NCBI RefSeq assembly: GCF_007744255.1
Contig: NZ_CP036267.1
Location: forward strand, 558,001-622,000
Reading direction: 5' to 3'
DNA from: Thalassoglobus polymorphus
Lineage (GTDB): Bacteria; Planctomycetota; Planctomycetia; Planctomycetales; Planctomycetaceae
DNA: 64,000 nucleotides
The notes under the pieces were generated by a model that worked only from the letters and a program-made list of their open reading frames with translations, had not been told where the DNA came from and searched no databases. Positions 1-8,912 of the stretch are shown piece after piece. Position 1 is the stretch's first letter. Each line of letters starts with the position of its first letter. The position numbers and the translations under genes are program-made.

Positions 1-513
1 TTAGCTTCGTCTCCCGCTCCGTTGGTCCGCATGCATTCCTCATGTTTCACGGGAGACATTCTCGGATCATTGCGTTGTGATTGCGGTGACCAACTACATA
101 TCGCGATGCAAATGATTGTCAACGAGGGTTGTGGAGCGGTGGTTTATCTTCCTCAGGAAGGACGCGGAATCGGACTGACGGCAAAGCTGAAAGCGTACGA
201 ACTTCAAGATCAGGGGCTTGACACGGTCGAGGCGAATCACAAATTGGGCTTCAAATCAGACCTGCGCGATTACATGGTCGGCTTGCAAATTCTCAAAGAT
301 TTGGGTCTACGGGAAATCCGCATCCTGACGAACAACCCCAAAAAAACAGAAGCCTTCGAAAACTGGGTCGACCTGAAAGTTGTCGAGCAGGTTCCACTGG
401 TTGCTCCTCCTGAAGAGCAACGAGCCAAATACTTGGAAGCCAAACGAGAAAAAATGGGCCACCTACTCCCACCGTTGAGTTCCATTAAGGCGAAGTCTGA
501 AGCTAAAGAGTAA
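1..513 (+). CDS. ribA: GTP cyclohydrolase II, C-terminal part (5' truncated by window edge)
   Basis: This is the 3' part of a GTP cyclohydrolase II domain, which opens GTP to 2,5-diamino-6-ribosylamino-pyrimidinone phosphate in riboflavin synthesis. The reading frame is open from base 1 with no start, so the gene begins outside the window. The zinc-binding cysteines are visible in HSSCFTGD and LRCDCGDQ, the GTP-binding/catalytic region in PQEGRGIGL, and the family's later motif in LTNNPKK. About 170 residues are present. The missing N-terminus could carry a RibB (DHBP synthase) domain, as in many bifunctional RibBA proteins, but this cannot be seen. The C-terminus ends in a short charged tail. 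Confidence 0.93.
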   Translation, partial: LASSPAPLVRMHSSCFTGDILGSLRCDCGDQLHIAMQMIVNEGCGAVVYLPQEGRGIGLTAKLKAYELQDQGLDTVEANHKLGFKSDLRDYMVGLQILKDLGLREIRILTNNPKKTEAFENWVDLKVVEQVPLVAPPEEQRAKYLEAKREKMGHLLPPLSSIKAKSEAKE

Positions 514-924
514 CTCAAAAGTAGCAGGCCTGTACGACAGATTATTTCACGTCGCCACAAGCCGGCCACCAATCCCTTCGCTGATACCGTGCGTGAGATG
601 CCATGTGCTGCAATAGGATGTAATCCTGGGTGGTTCAAGGACATTCTTGTGGCGATGGATGATTCGAAATTGCATCATTCGGGGTTTGGTGTTTGTTTTT
701 TCAGGTGATCCGCCCGGGATGGTTAAAAGCCGTAGCGATATGGCTTTCGGGAGAAATTTGGAGCCCTGCAGGAAGGCGTTTTTTGTTAACACCGATTGCC
801 TGTCATGATAATATTCTGTGAATTTGACTGGATTCGTCTTGTTGAAAAAATGTGCAGTGCCGATAATATGTATCGAGGGTTTCATCTCTAAAACCCTTTT
901 TGGCGGAAACTTGTTTCACAGCGT
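514..924. other. Gene-free stretch after ribA
   Basis: About 410 bases without a convincing gene. Minus-strand open frames here have no recognisable motifs and no ribosome binding site, so I leave them out. No clear terminator hairpin with a T-run is seen. The region probably holds the promoter of the small secreted protein that follows. Confidence 0.5.
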
Positions 925-1251
925 ATGATGGCACCATTCTTTAAACATTGGCTGCACTGCTTAGCTCTACTGCTGTTATTGGCGGGTGGGCTTCCTGCGA
1001 ACGCGCTTCTTGCCAGCCTTTCTCAACTCCCGGTTCGAACCGGTGGAACGACTGAGGAAGAGACTCGACATGTTGAAACTGCCGAGCATATTGTTCGTCG
1101 AGTTGAAACGCGTCGCCAAAACCGCTTTGCCGGGAGGATCGAGTCTGATCCCTGTTTGAGGAACACACGGTACTCCGCAAAGCAGACGCAAATTCAATAT
1201 TTCCGAGGCCACCGTCTGGCCAATGGTCTTTGCGCACCAATGCTGACTTAG
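925..1251 (+). CDS. Small secreted hypothetical protein
   Basis: A 108-residue protein of unknown function. Residues 1-27 look like a Sec signal peptide: a basic/aromatic start, a leucine-rich core (LALLLLLAGG) and an AxA-like end (PANA). The mature part is short, arginine-rich and ends in GHRLANGLCAPMLT. I believe similar HRLANGL-AP tails end other small planctomycete proteins, but this is from memory and unchecked. It lies 99 bases before the carbonic anhydrase gene on the same strand. The alternative is a chance open frame; the signal peptide argues against that. Confidence 0.5.
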   Translation: MMAPFFKHWLHCLALLLLLAGGLPANALLASLSQLPVRTGGTTEEETRHVETAEHIVRRVETRRQNRFAGRIESDPCLRNTRYSAKQTQIQYFRGHRLANGLCAPMLT

Positions 1252-1350
1252 CATCAATTCCGTCGCCAGCGTCAACGTTTCACGTTGCGCAATCGAACTC
1301 TATGGAATTGTTTACTCAACACATGCTAAGTCTTAGACTCAAGGTGCGTT

Positions 1351-2016
1351 ATGCAAAAATTAATGACGGGAATCCACCAGTTTCAGGACAACATCTTCTG
1401 TAATCAAGAAGAGTTGTTCACTCGCTTGTCACGTGGTCAACAGCCGCTTGCTCTCTTCATCACCTGCTCAGATTCAAGAATTTGTCCGAATCTTCTTACT
1501 CAAACCGAACCGGGCGAACTCTTTATCTTACGTACGGCTGGAAACGTTGTTCCTCCGTATGGTGCAGTTCGAGGAGGAGAGGCGGCGACGATTGAATATG
1601 CTGTTTCTGTTCTCAAGGTTCGAGACATTGTCGTCTGTGGACACTCACATTGTGGGGTGATGCAGGCGTTGCTGAATCCAGAAGGGAAGGGGAAACTTCC
1701 AGCTGTGGATGAGCTTCTCATGCATGTGGAGTCGACGAAGCGGATCCTCGAAGAGAATTACGCTTCGGTCGAAGATCCTCAGAAACGATTGACTCTTGCT
1801 ATCGAAGAGAATGTTCTTGTTCAGTTGGAGAATTTAAGAACTCATCCTTCTGTAGTTGCGGCTCTTTCCAGGAAAGAACTGAACCTGCATGGTTGGGTTT
1901 ATAAATTCGAAACTGGGAAGGTTTTTGGGTTCTCGCATAGCACCGGTCAGTTTGTGACAGTCGACCAGGCTGAAGGTCGGTCTCCACAAGAGCATCGTCA
2001 GCCTGTTGCCTCCTAG
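1351..2016 (+). CDS. can: Beta-class carbonic anhydrase
   Basis: Interconverts CO2 and bicarbonate in the cytoplasm. The 221-residue protein has the beta-class zinc ligands: Cys39 and the Asp41/Arg43 dyad in CSDSR, and His98 and Cys101 in GHSHCG. Also typical are RTAGN (about residue 61) and GAVRGG (about 71). The start ATG follows AAGGTG. The stop codon TAG lies inside the first bases (CTAGAGCA) of a dispersed repeat. A SulP-family transporter follows on the same strand after 350 bases; this pairing is common and suggests that the two handle bicarbonate together. Confidence 0.95.
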   Translation: MQKLMTGIHQFQDNIFCNQEELFTRLSRGQQPLALFITCSDSRICPNLLTQTEPGELFILRTAGNVVPPYGAVRGGEAATIEYAVSVLKVRDIVVCGHSHCGVMQALLNPEGKGKLPAVDELLMHVESTKRILEENYASVEDPQKRLTLAIEENVLVQLENLRTHPSVVAALSRKELNLHGWVYKFETGKVFGFSHSTGQFVTVDQAEGRSPQEHRQPVAS

Positions 2017-2117
2017 AGCACTACCGTGCTTTTTTGCCCGTGAAGAAGCTGTTCTCTCTGAGGAACTTCTGGACTTCACGAGGCCGATTTGGCACGCCAA
2101 TTCGAAGACTGCTCTAG
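2013..2117 (+). repeat. Family-1 dispersed hairpin element, copy A
   Basis: First of two tandem copies (period 101-102 bp) of an element found about eleven times in this window. It begins with CTAGAGCA, which contains the stop codon of the carbonic anhydrase gene, and ends with the inverse TGCTCTAG. Hairpin 1 is AGCAC-tacc-GTGCT followed by six T, so it could terminate transcription. Hairpin 2 pairs GCCCGTGAAG (from 2036) with CTTCACGAGGC (near 2083), leaving one bulged A. Confidence 0.8.
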
Positions 2118-2219
2118 AGCGCTTTCGTGCTTGTGGTGTTCGTGAAGAAGCTGTTCTCGCAGGAGAAACGGTGGACTTTACGAGACAGATTTCACACACC
2201 AGCTCGAAATCGGCTCTGG
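2114..2219 (+). repeat. Family-1 dispersed hairpin element, copy B
   Basis: Second tandem copy, sharing CTAG with the end of copy A. Hairpin 1 is AGCGC-tttc-GTGCT (one G-T pair). Hairpin 2 pairs TCGTGAAG with CTTTACGA: both arms differ from copy A but still pair. An open frame runs through both copies, and I read it as a consequence of the duplication rather than a gene. Confidence 0.75.
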
Positions 2220-2366
2220 GCTTTGATGAATAGATTTTGTGTTGCATGCCAAGGCATCTCGCAATGGGCGAGTAATCAAGCAGCTTGCTCAGCGGCGTCT
2301 TGAATTGCGACCAAAATCCGAGTGTTCTCTTCTCGACCTCAAACTGAATCTATAGGAATAATCCGC

Positions 2367-4355
2367 ATGTCGACTTCTCAAAATTCGAATGACCAACCCG
2401 AAGAAACCAGGTCGAACTGGAGGAGTGATCTTCCTGCCTCGATTGTGGTATTTCTTGTCGCTCTTCCCCTGTGTATGGGAATCGCGATTGCCTCTGGAGT
2501 CCCTGTTAGTGCAGGTCTTGCTACAGGAATTATTGCCGGAATTGTAGTGGGCAGCCTGAGTGGCTGTGCACTACAGGTCAGTGGTCCTGCGGCTGGCTTG
2601 ACTGTGATTGTGTATGAAGTTGTCACTCGCCATGGCTTGGAAATGTTAGGCCTGGTTGTGCTGCTTGGTGGTATCTTCCAGTTAGCAGCTGCCACTCTTC
2701 ATTTAGGGCAATGGTTCCGTGCTGTCTCACCTGCTGTTGTGAATGGAATGTTAGCGGGGATCGGAGTCATCATCTTTGCGAGCCAGTTTCACGTCATGCT
2801 TGATGATAAGCCGAAGGAATCCGCCTTGGAAAATCTGGCAACGATTCCTGATGCGATTACCAAAGCCTGGAAGGCTCCATCGTTTACCGAGAAAGACCGG
2901 AGACACGTGCAGCGAGAGTCTTTGATGCAACTCGCTGAATTGCACCGTCAACAAGAAGTGATTCATGAAAAATTGACTGAGCGGTTGCCGAATCATAAAG
3001 AAACTGTTGTCGCCCCCGGTTCGGTGCAAGTCGACGATCTTATTGAACGACAGGAATCTCTGATTGCAAAGACACAGGTTTTTGTGCAAGAGAGTCTGAC
3101 GTTTTTCGAAGAGTATCCTGAGCGGGAATCCAAACTCTTGGCCGCCGAGGATCGTGCGATTCAAGCGATGTCGGTCAGTCTGGATTTCCTTCGATCAGAC
3201 GATCCTTCTCAAGCTCTGAAAGTTGAAAAAGAGGCTTCGAGTGCAATCTTGGCGATCGAAGGAGTTTATAAAAATCATGAGATGGCAGCGGGTATCGGTA
3301 TCCTGACGATACTGACTCTCGTTTTGTGGGCGACATTTTCCTTTGGCAAACTAAAAATCATCCCCGGACCTTTGCTCGCGATTCTGGTGGGAACGTCGCT
3401 CGCAGCCTTTTTAGAGCTTCCCGTTTTATACGTGGAGATTCCGGACTCCATTTCTGAAGAGCTGCACATCCTTAGTTGGGCGACGCTTCAAGACGCTCCC
3501 TGGGGAGGTGTCATTCTTTCCGCCATTGTCTTAGCGATTGTCGCCAGTGCTGAAACCTTATTGAGTGCAACCGCTGTTGACCAAATGCACAACGGGCCGC
3601 GAACACGGTACGACAAAGAACTCTTTTCTCAAGGGGTCGGCAATATGGTCGCTGGATTTGTCGGAGGCCTTCCCATGACGGGAGTCATTGTTCGGAGTAG
3701 TGCAAACGTGCATGCAGGTGCGAAGACAAGAATGTCGGCAATCTTACATGGAGTTTGGCTTCTGGTATTCGTAGTGTTCTTGGGGACCATTCTCCGCATG
3801 ATTCCGACTTCGGCGCTGGCAGCGATTTTAGTTTACATCGGTTATAAACTTTGTGACTGGAAAAAAGTGCAGGCGTTAATGCAGTATGGATGGGGGGAAG
3901 TTGCTGTTTACCTTGTGACAGTAATCGTGATTGTCGTTGAAGATCTCTTGATTGGGGTGGCAGTGGGGCTGGGGCTTTCCATGTTGAAGTTGATGTTCTC
4001 TGTCGGCAAGTTGAACATCACGATGACTCAGCTTCCAAACAAAAAGGTCGATCTCAAACTCTCAGGTGCTTCGACATTCCTGAAGATTCCTTCTCTTGCA
4101 AATCAGCTGGAACTCATTCCGCCTGGAACAGAAGTGAATGTTGATATTTCCGAATTGAATTATATTGATCATGCCTGCGTTTCGTTGCTAACCACCTGGG
4201 GGAATCAGCATACTCAAACAGGCGGAACCGTGAATGTTGATTGGGAAGCTCTGAAGTTGTTTGCTCGAAACGGAGTTCAAGAATCTCAGGCACCGGTCCC
4301 TGTTTCTGCTTCCGTGGACAGACAAGTCGAGATTGCAGACCCAGCATTCAACTAA
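2367..4355 (+). CDS. SulP-family anion (bicarbonate/sulfate) permease with STAS domain
   Basis: Inner-membrane SulP/SLC26 transporter of about 662 residues. I chose the ATG at 2367 because AGGAA precedes it and the frame upstream is only a GTG without a binding site. The first hydrophobic block carries the family pattern (PASIVVFLVALPLCMGIAIA, then SGPAAGLTV). The second half has further helices and a STAS-like C-terminus (VNVDISELNYIDHACVSLL). Between about residues 145 and 305 sits a long hydrophilic, coiled-coil-like insertion rich in Glu, Gln and Leu that interrupts the usual membrane core. The neighbouring beta-carbonic anhydrase makes bicarbonate the likeliest substrate. This is an inference; sulfate remains possible. 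Confidence 0.9.
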   Translation: MSTSQNSNDQPEETRSNWRSDLPASIVVFLVALPLCMGIAIASGVPVSAGLATGIIAGIVVGSLSGCALQVSGPAAGLTVIVYEVVTRHGLEMLGLVVLLGGIFQLAAATLHLGQWFRAVSPAVVNGMLAGIGVIIFASQFHVMLDDKPKESALENLATIPDAITKAWKAPSFTEKDRRHVQRESLMQLAELHRQQEVIHEKLTERLPNHKETVVAPGSVQVDDLIERQESLIAKTQVFVQESLTFFEEYPERESKLLAAEDRAIQAMSVSLDFLRSDDPSQALKVEKEASSAILAIEGVYKNHEMAAGIGILTILTLVLWATFSFGKLKIIPGPLLAILVGTSLAAFLELPVLYVEIPDSISEELHILSWATLQDAPWGGVILSAIVLAIVASAETLLSATAVDQMHNGPRTRYDKELFSQGVGNMVAGFVGGLPMTGVIVRSSANVHAGAKTRMSAILHGVWLLVFVVFLGTILRMIPTSALAAILVYIGYKLCDWKKVQALMQYGWGEVAVYLVTVIVIVVEDLLIGVAVGLGLSMLKLMFSVGKLNITMTQLPNKKVDLKLSGASTFLKIPSLANQLELIPPGTEVNVDISELNYIDHACVSLLTTWGNQHTQTGGTVNVDWEALKLFARNGVQESQAPVPVSASVDRQVEIADPAFN

Positions 4356-4389
4356 AGCATATTTGATGTCGGTCTTCAGTGCTCCATTT

Positions 4390-4420
4390 ATAGCCTCCGG
4401 GTGAGTCATCCGGGGGCTAT
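4390..4420. terminator. Hairpin between convergent genes
   Basis: ATAGCCTCCGG pairs with CCGGGGGCTAT across a 9-base loop (11 pairs, one T-G). It lies between the SulP gene and the convergent membrane-protein gene and covers the stop codon of the latter. There is no T-run, so termination strength is uncertain. Confidence 0.5.
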
Positions 4421-5295
4421 ATCACTTCTTGAACTGCCGTTTCGGGAAGCATTAAGAGTGAACCGACGAAAAAGCAGATCGCACCGAGTAAAGTACAGAA
4501 AACTGAAACGGTCGTTGCTAAAGGATTGGGAGTCTCGGAAAAGAGTGGGGCGAACAGGGCAGAGATCATAAACCCGATGCAACCAAGCAGGTTGATAAAC
4601 ACGATCCACCAAGAAAGATTGGCGTGCGGCCACGACCATAAACTGTGGCCCGCTTCGATAAATGCTAAATATCCTGATGCCAAAAAGAGGATGGAACCGA
4701 TCACGTTCGGAATCCAGACCCACAGATCGATCTGAACCCACGTCAGGCTGGAAGACATCGCATTGAAGGTGTTGATGTTGAACAGCAGGGTTCCAATAAA
4801 CTGCAAAGCACAACTCACCCAGCCGATTTCATCCGGTCTCCAGCCAATGAGCCGGATGCGGTGTTCTGTTTTCGTAGTGTCTTCGGAAGTTGGCAGCGGG
4901 GCGGCATTCGCTGCCTGATAAAGTTGCAGCCAGGCTGCGATTGAAAATGGAATCGAACCGGCAAAGAAAATGCGATTAATGCCTGCTTCAGAGATGGCGA
5001 TTTCAGCAGCTAAGCTGGGGAAGAGTATCAGCGTGCTCGCCATTCCAAAACAACTCGCTCCCACAGCGAAGATGACCCCGATCCACCAATTCAAATGAGA
5101 TGGCAACCATAAGCACCGGAGCAGCAATTTTAACGTTGCTTCCGCTTTGGATCGCTCTGGGTTCGCCAAGCGTTTGCGATGGTGTCGAGACAGCCAGACC
5201 CTTGCCGGTTTGCCCGGATGGGTGAGTATCCCGCGCGTAATAAAGGGGCCGATCCCAACGGTTTCGACAAGCCTGGAATGGTGGATGGGACTCAC
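4417..5295 (-). CDS. Integral membrane protein of unknown function, downstream of gad
   Basis: 292 residues. The first ~75 are basic and hydrophilic. Then about seven hydrophobic segments follow, starting at NWWIGVIFAVGASCFG and ending at ICFFVGSLLMLPETA. The NWWIGVxFxxGS-like segment is repeated in divergent form later (NLSWWIVFINLLGCIGFM), suggesting an internal repeat. I see no transporter signature and do not assign a family; a YrhK-like fold is possible. It lies 102 bases downstream of glutamate decarboxylase on the same strand and may share its transcript. It does not resemble the GadC antiporter. Confidence 0.75.
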   Translation of the reverse strand: MSPIHHSRLVETVGIGPFITRGILTHPGKPARVWLSRHHRKRLANPERSKAEATLKLLLRCLWLPSHLNWWIGVIFAVGASCFGMASTLILFPSLAAEIAISEAGINRIFFAGSIPFSIAAWLQLYQAANAAPLPTSEDTTKTEHRIRLIGWRPDEIGWVSCALQFIGTLLFNINTFNAMSSSLTWVQIDLWVWIPNVIGSILFLASGYLAFIEAGHSLWSWPHANLSWWIVFINLLGCIGFMISALFAPLFSETPNPLATTVSVFCTLLGAICFFVGSLLMLPETAVQEVI

Positions 5296-5397
5296 TTCTC
5301 AGATCGTATTGTGAGAGGATAAATTATTGCGAGGGAATGCCGTTATGGGCAGTTGGACTATGCTCGTCGTCGCAACTTCTGCGTTGCTTGATCTGTT

Positions 5398-6792
5398 TTA
5401 ATGGTGAAATCCGCTATTGTGTTCTTCTGCAATATGTTTCGGTTCAGGGTGAAGTTGAAAGTGTTCTATGGCAGCTTGGATATCCTTGATGAGTAGCGAC
5501 GCCAAGTCGCGGCTGACGCCATGCCTGACAAGAATACGCTGAATCACGACACTTTCTTGATTGGCGGGAAGTGAGTATGCTGGAACCTGCCATCCACGGG
5601 CATTCAGGCGTTCAGCTAACCCATACAGTGTAAAGCCAGGGTCGGTCCCTTCTTTTAATTTCCAGCAGAGGGCCGGGATGCCAACTGAACGGTCACCATC
5701 GTAAATCATTTCAAAGAGGTCGAATTTCTTAAGCTCACTTGCGAGGTACTCAGCCGTGTCGTAGCAGGCAGAGTGAACCTTCTTGTAGCCATCCATCCCA
5801 AGTCTCAGAAAGTTGTAATACTGACAGACGACCTGTCCGCCAGGACGCGAGAAGTTCAAGGCGATGTCACGCATGTTGCCTCCCAGGTAGTTCACCCAGA
5901 AGACGAGATCCTCGGGAAGGTCCTCCATTTCTCGCCATACAACCCAGCCCACACCAAGCGGCGAGAGACCAAACTTATGTCCCGAAGTATTGATTGATTT
6001 GACTCGGGGGATTGTGAAATCCCACTCGAGTTGTGGAGCACAAAACGGAGCGATAAATCCGCCGCTCGCTCCATCAACATGAATCGGAATGTCGAGCCCT
6101 TTGTCGGCTTGAAGTTGGTCGAGTGCTTCAGCCACTGCTTTGACCGGTTCATACTGACATGTGAATGTCACTCCCATCGTAGGGACGACACCGATCGTGT
6201 TTTCATCGCAGCGGCTTAAAACTTCCTCGGGCGTCATGAGTTGGCGTCCCGCTTCCATAGGAATTTCGCGATGTTCGATATCCCAGTAACGCGTAAATTT
6301 GTGCCAGCAGATTTGAACGGGGCCGGTGATTAAATTTGGTTTGTCAGTCGACTTCCCTGCAGCTTTACGTTTCGCTTCCCAACGTCGCTTCATCGCCAAG
6401 CCGCCCAGCATCGCTGCCTCACTTGAACCGACAGTCGAGGTTCCAACGGTCGAATCACCCGCAGGAGAGTTCCACAGATGAGCGAGCATGTGGACGCAGC
6501 GTTCTTCAATCTCAGCTGTTTGCGGGTATTCATCTTTGTCGACCATATTCTTGCCGATGCAATCGGTCATGAGCTGCTCGATTTCAGGTTCCACCCATGT
6601 CTGGCAAAATGTCGCCAGATTCTGTCGAGAGTTTCCATCCAGCATCAGCTCATCCCGCACCGCAGCGTAGGCATGTCGCGGATCATGTTCAGTCTCCGGG
6701 ATTCGTGACTTCGGTAAACTGACAGACAAATCATTTGACGCATATAAGTCGTCATTGGTGCTTTGCTTACCGTTCTTCTGATCAGATGACAT
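5398..6792 (-). CDS. gad: Glutamate decarboxylase (PLP-dependent)
   Basis: Converts glutamate to GABA and CO2, consuming a proton. The length, 464 residues, is close to that of E. coli GadA/GadB. Visible family features are the substrate/cofactor region [16 protein letters not shown], the PLP-binding HVDGASGGF, and the Schiff-base lysine in NTSGHKFG (about residue 275). The C-terminus ends in a His-rich tail (HNSGFHH), reminiscent of the pH-sensing C-terminal tail of E. coli GadB. AAGGA precedes the ATG. Upstream is the repeat island, so any promoter lies between 6793 and about 6910. A role in acid tolerance or GABA metabolism is inferred from the family. Confidence 0.95.
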   Translation of the reverse strand: MSSDQKNGKQSTNDDLYASNDLSVSLPKSRIPETEHDPRHAYAAVRDELMLDGNSRQNLATFCQTWVEPEIEQLMTDCIGKNMVDKDEYPQTAEIEERCVHMLAHLWNSPAGDSTVGTSTVGSSEAAMLGGLAMKRRWEAKRKAAGKSTDKPNLITGPVQICWHKFTRYWDIEHREIPMEAGRQLMTPEEVLSRCDENTIGVVPTMGVTFTCQYEPVKAVAEALDQLQADKGLDIPIHVDGASGGFIAPFCAPQLEWDFTIPRVKSINTSGHKFGLSPLGVGWVVWREMEDLPEDLVFWVNYLGGNMRDIALNFSRPGGQVVCQYYNFLRLGMDGYKKVHSACYDTAEYLASELKKFDLFEMIYDGDRSVGIPALCWKLKEGTDPGFTLYGLAERLNARGWQVPAYSLPANQESVVIQRILVRHGVSRDLASLLIKDIQAAIEHFQLHPEPKHIAEEHNSGFHH

Positions 6793-6912
6793 AGCGTTCA
6801 GTCCTTGGAAATTCTTGGTGTCACTCAGCGAAATTCAAGCTCAGGCTGCTGTCGAGTTACGATACTCAATGACTCCGCTGACCGTAAGAGCCGATCCAGA
6901 AAATGCCGGGCG

Positions 6913-7076
6913 CTAGAGGACTTTCGTATTTTTGAGTCCGTGCAACCTGTTCTTTAAGTGATAAATCGCCCATCTCCACGAGACCGCACACATCCATTTT
7001 TGCGACGGAGCGGAAGGAGAGTGTGGCTGGAGACAATCTGCATTCTTTGATTTTCGAATTCCGGAAGGGGCGCAAG
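6913..7076 (+). repeat. Family-1 copy K within direct repeat X1
   Basis: Bases 6947-7076 (block X1) recur almost unchanged at 8910-9039 (X2). X1 is preceded by CTAGAGG at 6913, and the segment reads as a family-1 element: hairpin 2 pairs GTCCGTG (6936) with CACGAGAC (6978), the same GTC/GAC variant seen in copy G. Hairpin 1 is weak here. X2 lacks the left 34 bases, so it is a truncated copy. Differences between X1 and X2 would mostly change amino acids if translated, which speaks against coding. Confidence 0.7.
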
Positions 7077-7158
7077 CAGGTTGCCCCAGAGAGTTGGGTT
7101 TTCGATTATCTGGGGATAGATAGCTGAAAACGCACAAGCCAGAGATGAACATCCAAAC

Positions 7159-7322
7159 CAGGGACTGTAGGGTCCGCTGTGCGAACCAGATTGAGGCTGG
7201 TGTGTTTTGTTTGAGGGCGAATTTCGAGTTATACTATGGTTGGAGTGAACTGTAAATCAATGGGCCTTACTGCATCCAACGGTCAACGTATTCGGTCCGC
7301 ATAGCAGACCCTACTTTCGCTG
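7159..7322 (+). repeat. MITE-like element Y1 (left copy)
   Basis: A 164-bp block repeated at 8750-8912 with only a few changes. It has imperfect 20-bp inverted ends: TAGGGTCCGCTGTGCGAACC on the left and GGTCCGCATAGCAGACCCTA on the right. Each end is itself near-palindromic (GGTCCGC-TGT-GCGGACC in copy Y2), as in REP sequences. No transposase is encoded, so it would be moved in trans. Confidence 0.75.
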
Positions 7323-7687
7323 AAACGTTTTTTGATGAGAAGAAAGCTAAAATACTTTTCCGTGACGGAGATTTTGTAAGAGCAGTAAATTTAGCAGACG
7401 AGATGCAGCATGCTCAAGATTTCGCAAACGGCCTTAGAGCAAAGGATGTGATAGCAGCCATGCAAAAAGAAGGATTCGATATAACAACTCGGAGAGGGTT
7501 CAAGAAAGCGAACTATTGGTGGCATAGACGTGTGTTTACAAGAGCTATTAAAAATATACATGATAAATCTCCAGGTTTTAAGAACCTAGAAGAGTATGTT
7601 GATGACATATACAATGCTTACAAAAGGGCAGGTGGAGATCTGTCTCTTGATGAGATTTACAACGGGAAATTCGAAGGTTTTTTCTAA
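7256..7687 (+). CDS. Hypothetical protein, possibly a detached C-terminal domain
   Basis: The frame is open from 7256, inside repeat Y1, but the first ATG is at 7403 (94 residues). Convincing protein-like sequence starts right after the end of Y1 (ETFFDEKKAKILFRDGDF), before that ATG and without its own start or binding site. This suggests a 3' fragment of a larger gene cut by the Y1 junction. The chain is basic and aromatic in the middle (GFKKANYWWHRRVFTRAIKNI) and acidic at the end. Base composition is clearly more AT-rich than in the neighbours, suggesting transfer. It is followed 11 bases later by a small gene, a layout seen for toxin-domain/immunity pairs. That reading is an inference, and I know no family for it. 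Confidence 0.5.
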   Translation: MNGPYCIQRSTYSVRIADPTFAETFFDEKKAKILFRDGDFVRAVNLADEMQHAQDFANGLRAKDVIAAMQKEGFDITTRRGFKKANYWWHRRVFTRAIKNIHDKSPGFKNLEEYVDDIYNAYKRAGGDLSLDEIYNGKFEGFF

Positions 7688-7698
7688 GGGACGCGGAT

Positions 7699-8010
7699 AT
7701 GTTTGTATGCGTACTGACCTGTGATTCATGTGGCTACGAAAGTGAACCCTTCAATGAAGGGTATTCTTTGACCTCAGATTCATATACAATAATAATTAAA
7801 AATTTAACAACAGGATCTGCTAGGATTGTAAAGCTAAAGGATTGCGAAATACCAAGTGCAATGGAATCAGATGTCGACATTGAATCCATAGTTTTAAAAG
7901 ACAACGAAGAAGTTATCCGGACACAGTTTGGAGTGGGTGAATTGATCTCTGCGAATTGCCCAAATTGCCAATCGTCTGTGTTAAACAAAAATATTATTGG
8001 GATGGATTAA
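7699..8010 (+). CDS. Small hypothetical protein with zinc-ribbon-like cysteines
   Basis: 103 residues. Two cysteine pairs, CDSCG near the N-terminus and CPNC near the C-terminus, could bind one zinc ion, with a beta-rich middle (YTIIIKNLTTGSARIVKL). It starts 11 bases after the preceding gene and shares its AT-rich composition, so the two probably arrived together. An immunity or antitoxin role is only suggested by the pairing; no motif shows it. Confidence 0.6.
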   Translation: MFVCVLTCDSCGYESEPFNEGYSLTSDSYTIIIKNLTTGSARIVKLKDCEIPSAMESDVDIESIVLKDNEEVIRTQFGVGELISANCPNCQSSVLNKNIIGMD

Positions 8011-8069
8011 TAAAACGAAGCAAGGTAGGTCAGGCTGTGGCAGGGTGGGCGGGGTGGCCCGCAACGCCG

Positions 8070-8750
8070 TTAACCCTTTTTTGATTGCTTGATATTTTGG
8101 GCGGTTTGGATTTGTTCGGGGGTGGCTTTGTTGATCTTTGGTTTGCCGGCGGGGCGTTCCTGTTTCTTTCGGGGGTAGTCGCGACTTGATTTGTCCTGAC
8201 GTTGATACTCATCCAGTAGTGCCTTGCGGAGCAGGTGATGCAGGCGATCCTTTTTCTGCTGGGGGTGTAAATAGTCGCTGGCGATCCTGCGAAATGCTCT
8301 CAACGATTGGGCGATGCTCAAGCGTTCTAATGGGATGCTTTGCGAAACCAGTTCATGCGATGCGTACAGACCAATCGACCACAGCCCAACTAACGACCAC
8401 TGGAGTTCAACCTGTGCATTCGCAGCAGCGTGGCTGCGGAGCTTGCGACGTCCGAACGTTTGCTTGAGGTGTCGAAAGAAGACTTCCACACCCCAGCGAG
8501 CACGATACAGGTCGGCGATTTGTTTCTCGCTCAACCTGCTTTGATTCGTGACACTCGTAATGAGGTAAACCGGATGACGCGTGCTTTGCACAACAACCAA
8601 ACGGAACACCAATGGCGGTTGCTGCTTGCGTGCAGCTTTGTCAGTCCAGACGTAGACAATGCCGTTCGATTCACGAACAAAGCCCAACTTCTTGAGCAAC
8701 TTCACATTCGCTCCGACGCGCACCAGGAGCTGCGAACCATGATCCAGAAC
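8070..8750 (-). pseudogene. IS4-family transposase, C-terminal remnant
   Basis: Homologous frame of about 226 residues, entered from LDHGSQLLVRVGAN right at the edge of repeat Y2, with no start of its own. It carries the IS4 signature Y-(2)-R-(3)-E-(6)-K in LYRARWGVEVFFRHLKQTF, followed by RRKLRSHAAANAQVE. The glutamate of the DDE triad is present, but the N-terminal half with the two aspartates is missing, so it cannot be active. A full copy would be roughly twice as long. The break coincides with Y2, so either Y2 inserted here or recombination joined them. The tail is Lys/Gln-rich. No complete IS end was identified. Confidence 0.85.
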
Positions 8751-8912
8751 AGGGACTGTAGGGTCCGCTGTGCGGACCAGATTGAGGCTGGTGTATTTCG
8801 TTGAGGGCGAATTTCGAGTTATACTATGGTTGGAGTGAACTGTAAATCAGTGGGCCTTACTGCATCCAACGGTCAACGTATTCGGTCCGCATGGCAGACC
8901 CTACTTTCGCTG
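8750..8912 (+). repeat. MITE-like element Y2 (right copy)
   Basis: Second copy of Y, same orientation as Y1. The left inverted end here is a perfect 7-bp palindrome, GGTCCGC-TGT-GCGGACC. Its right end runs directly into X2 through a shared CTG. Its left end cuts the IS4 transposase frame. Confidence 0.75.

Noticed and set aside
2006-2233. 75-codon open frame over the two family-1 copies
   Set aside because: It contains only the tandem element; the apparent internal protein repeat follows from the DNA duplication.
6866-7075. 69-codon minus-strand open frame in X1
   Set aside because: Differences between X1 and X2 would nearly all change residues, and the segment is a repeat element.
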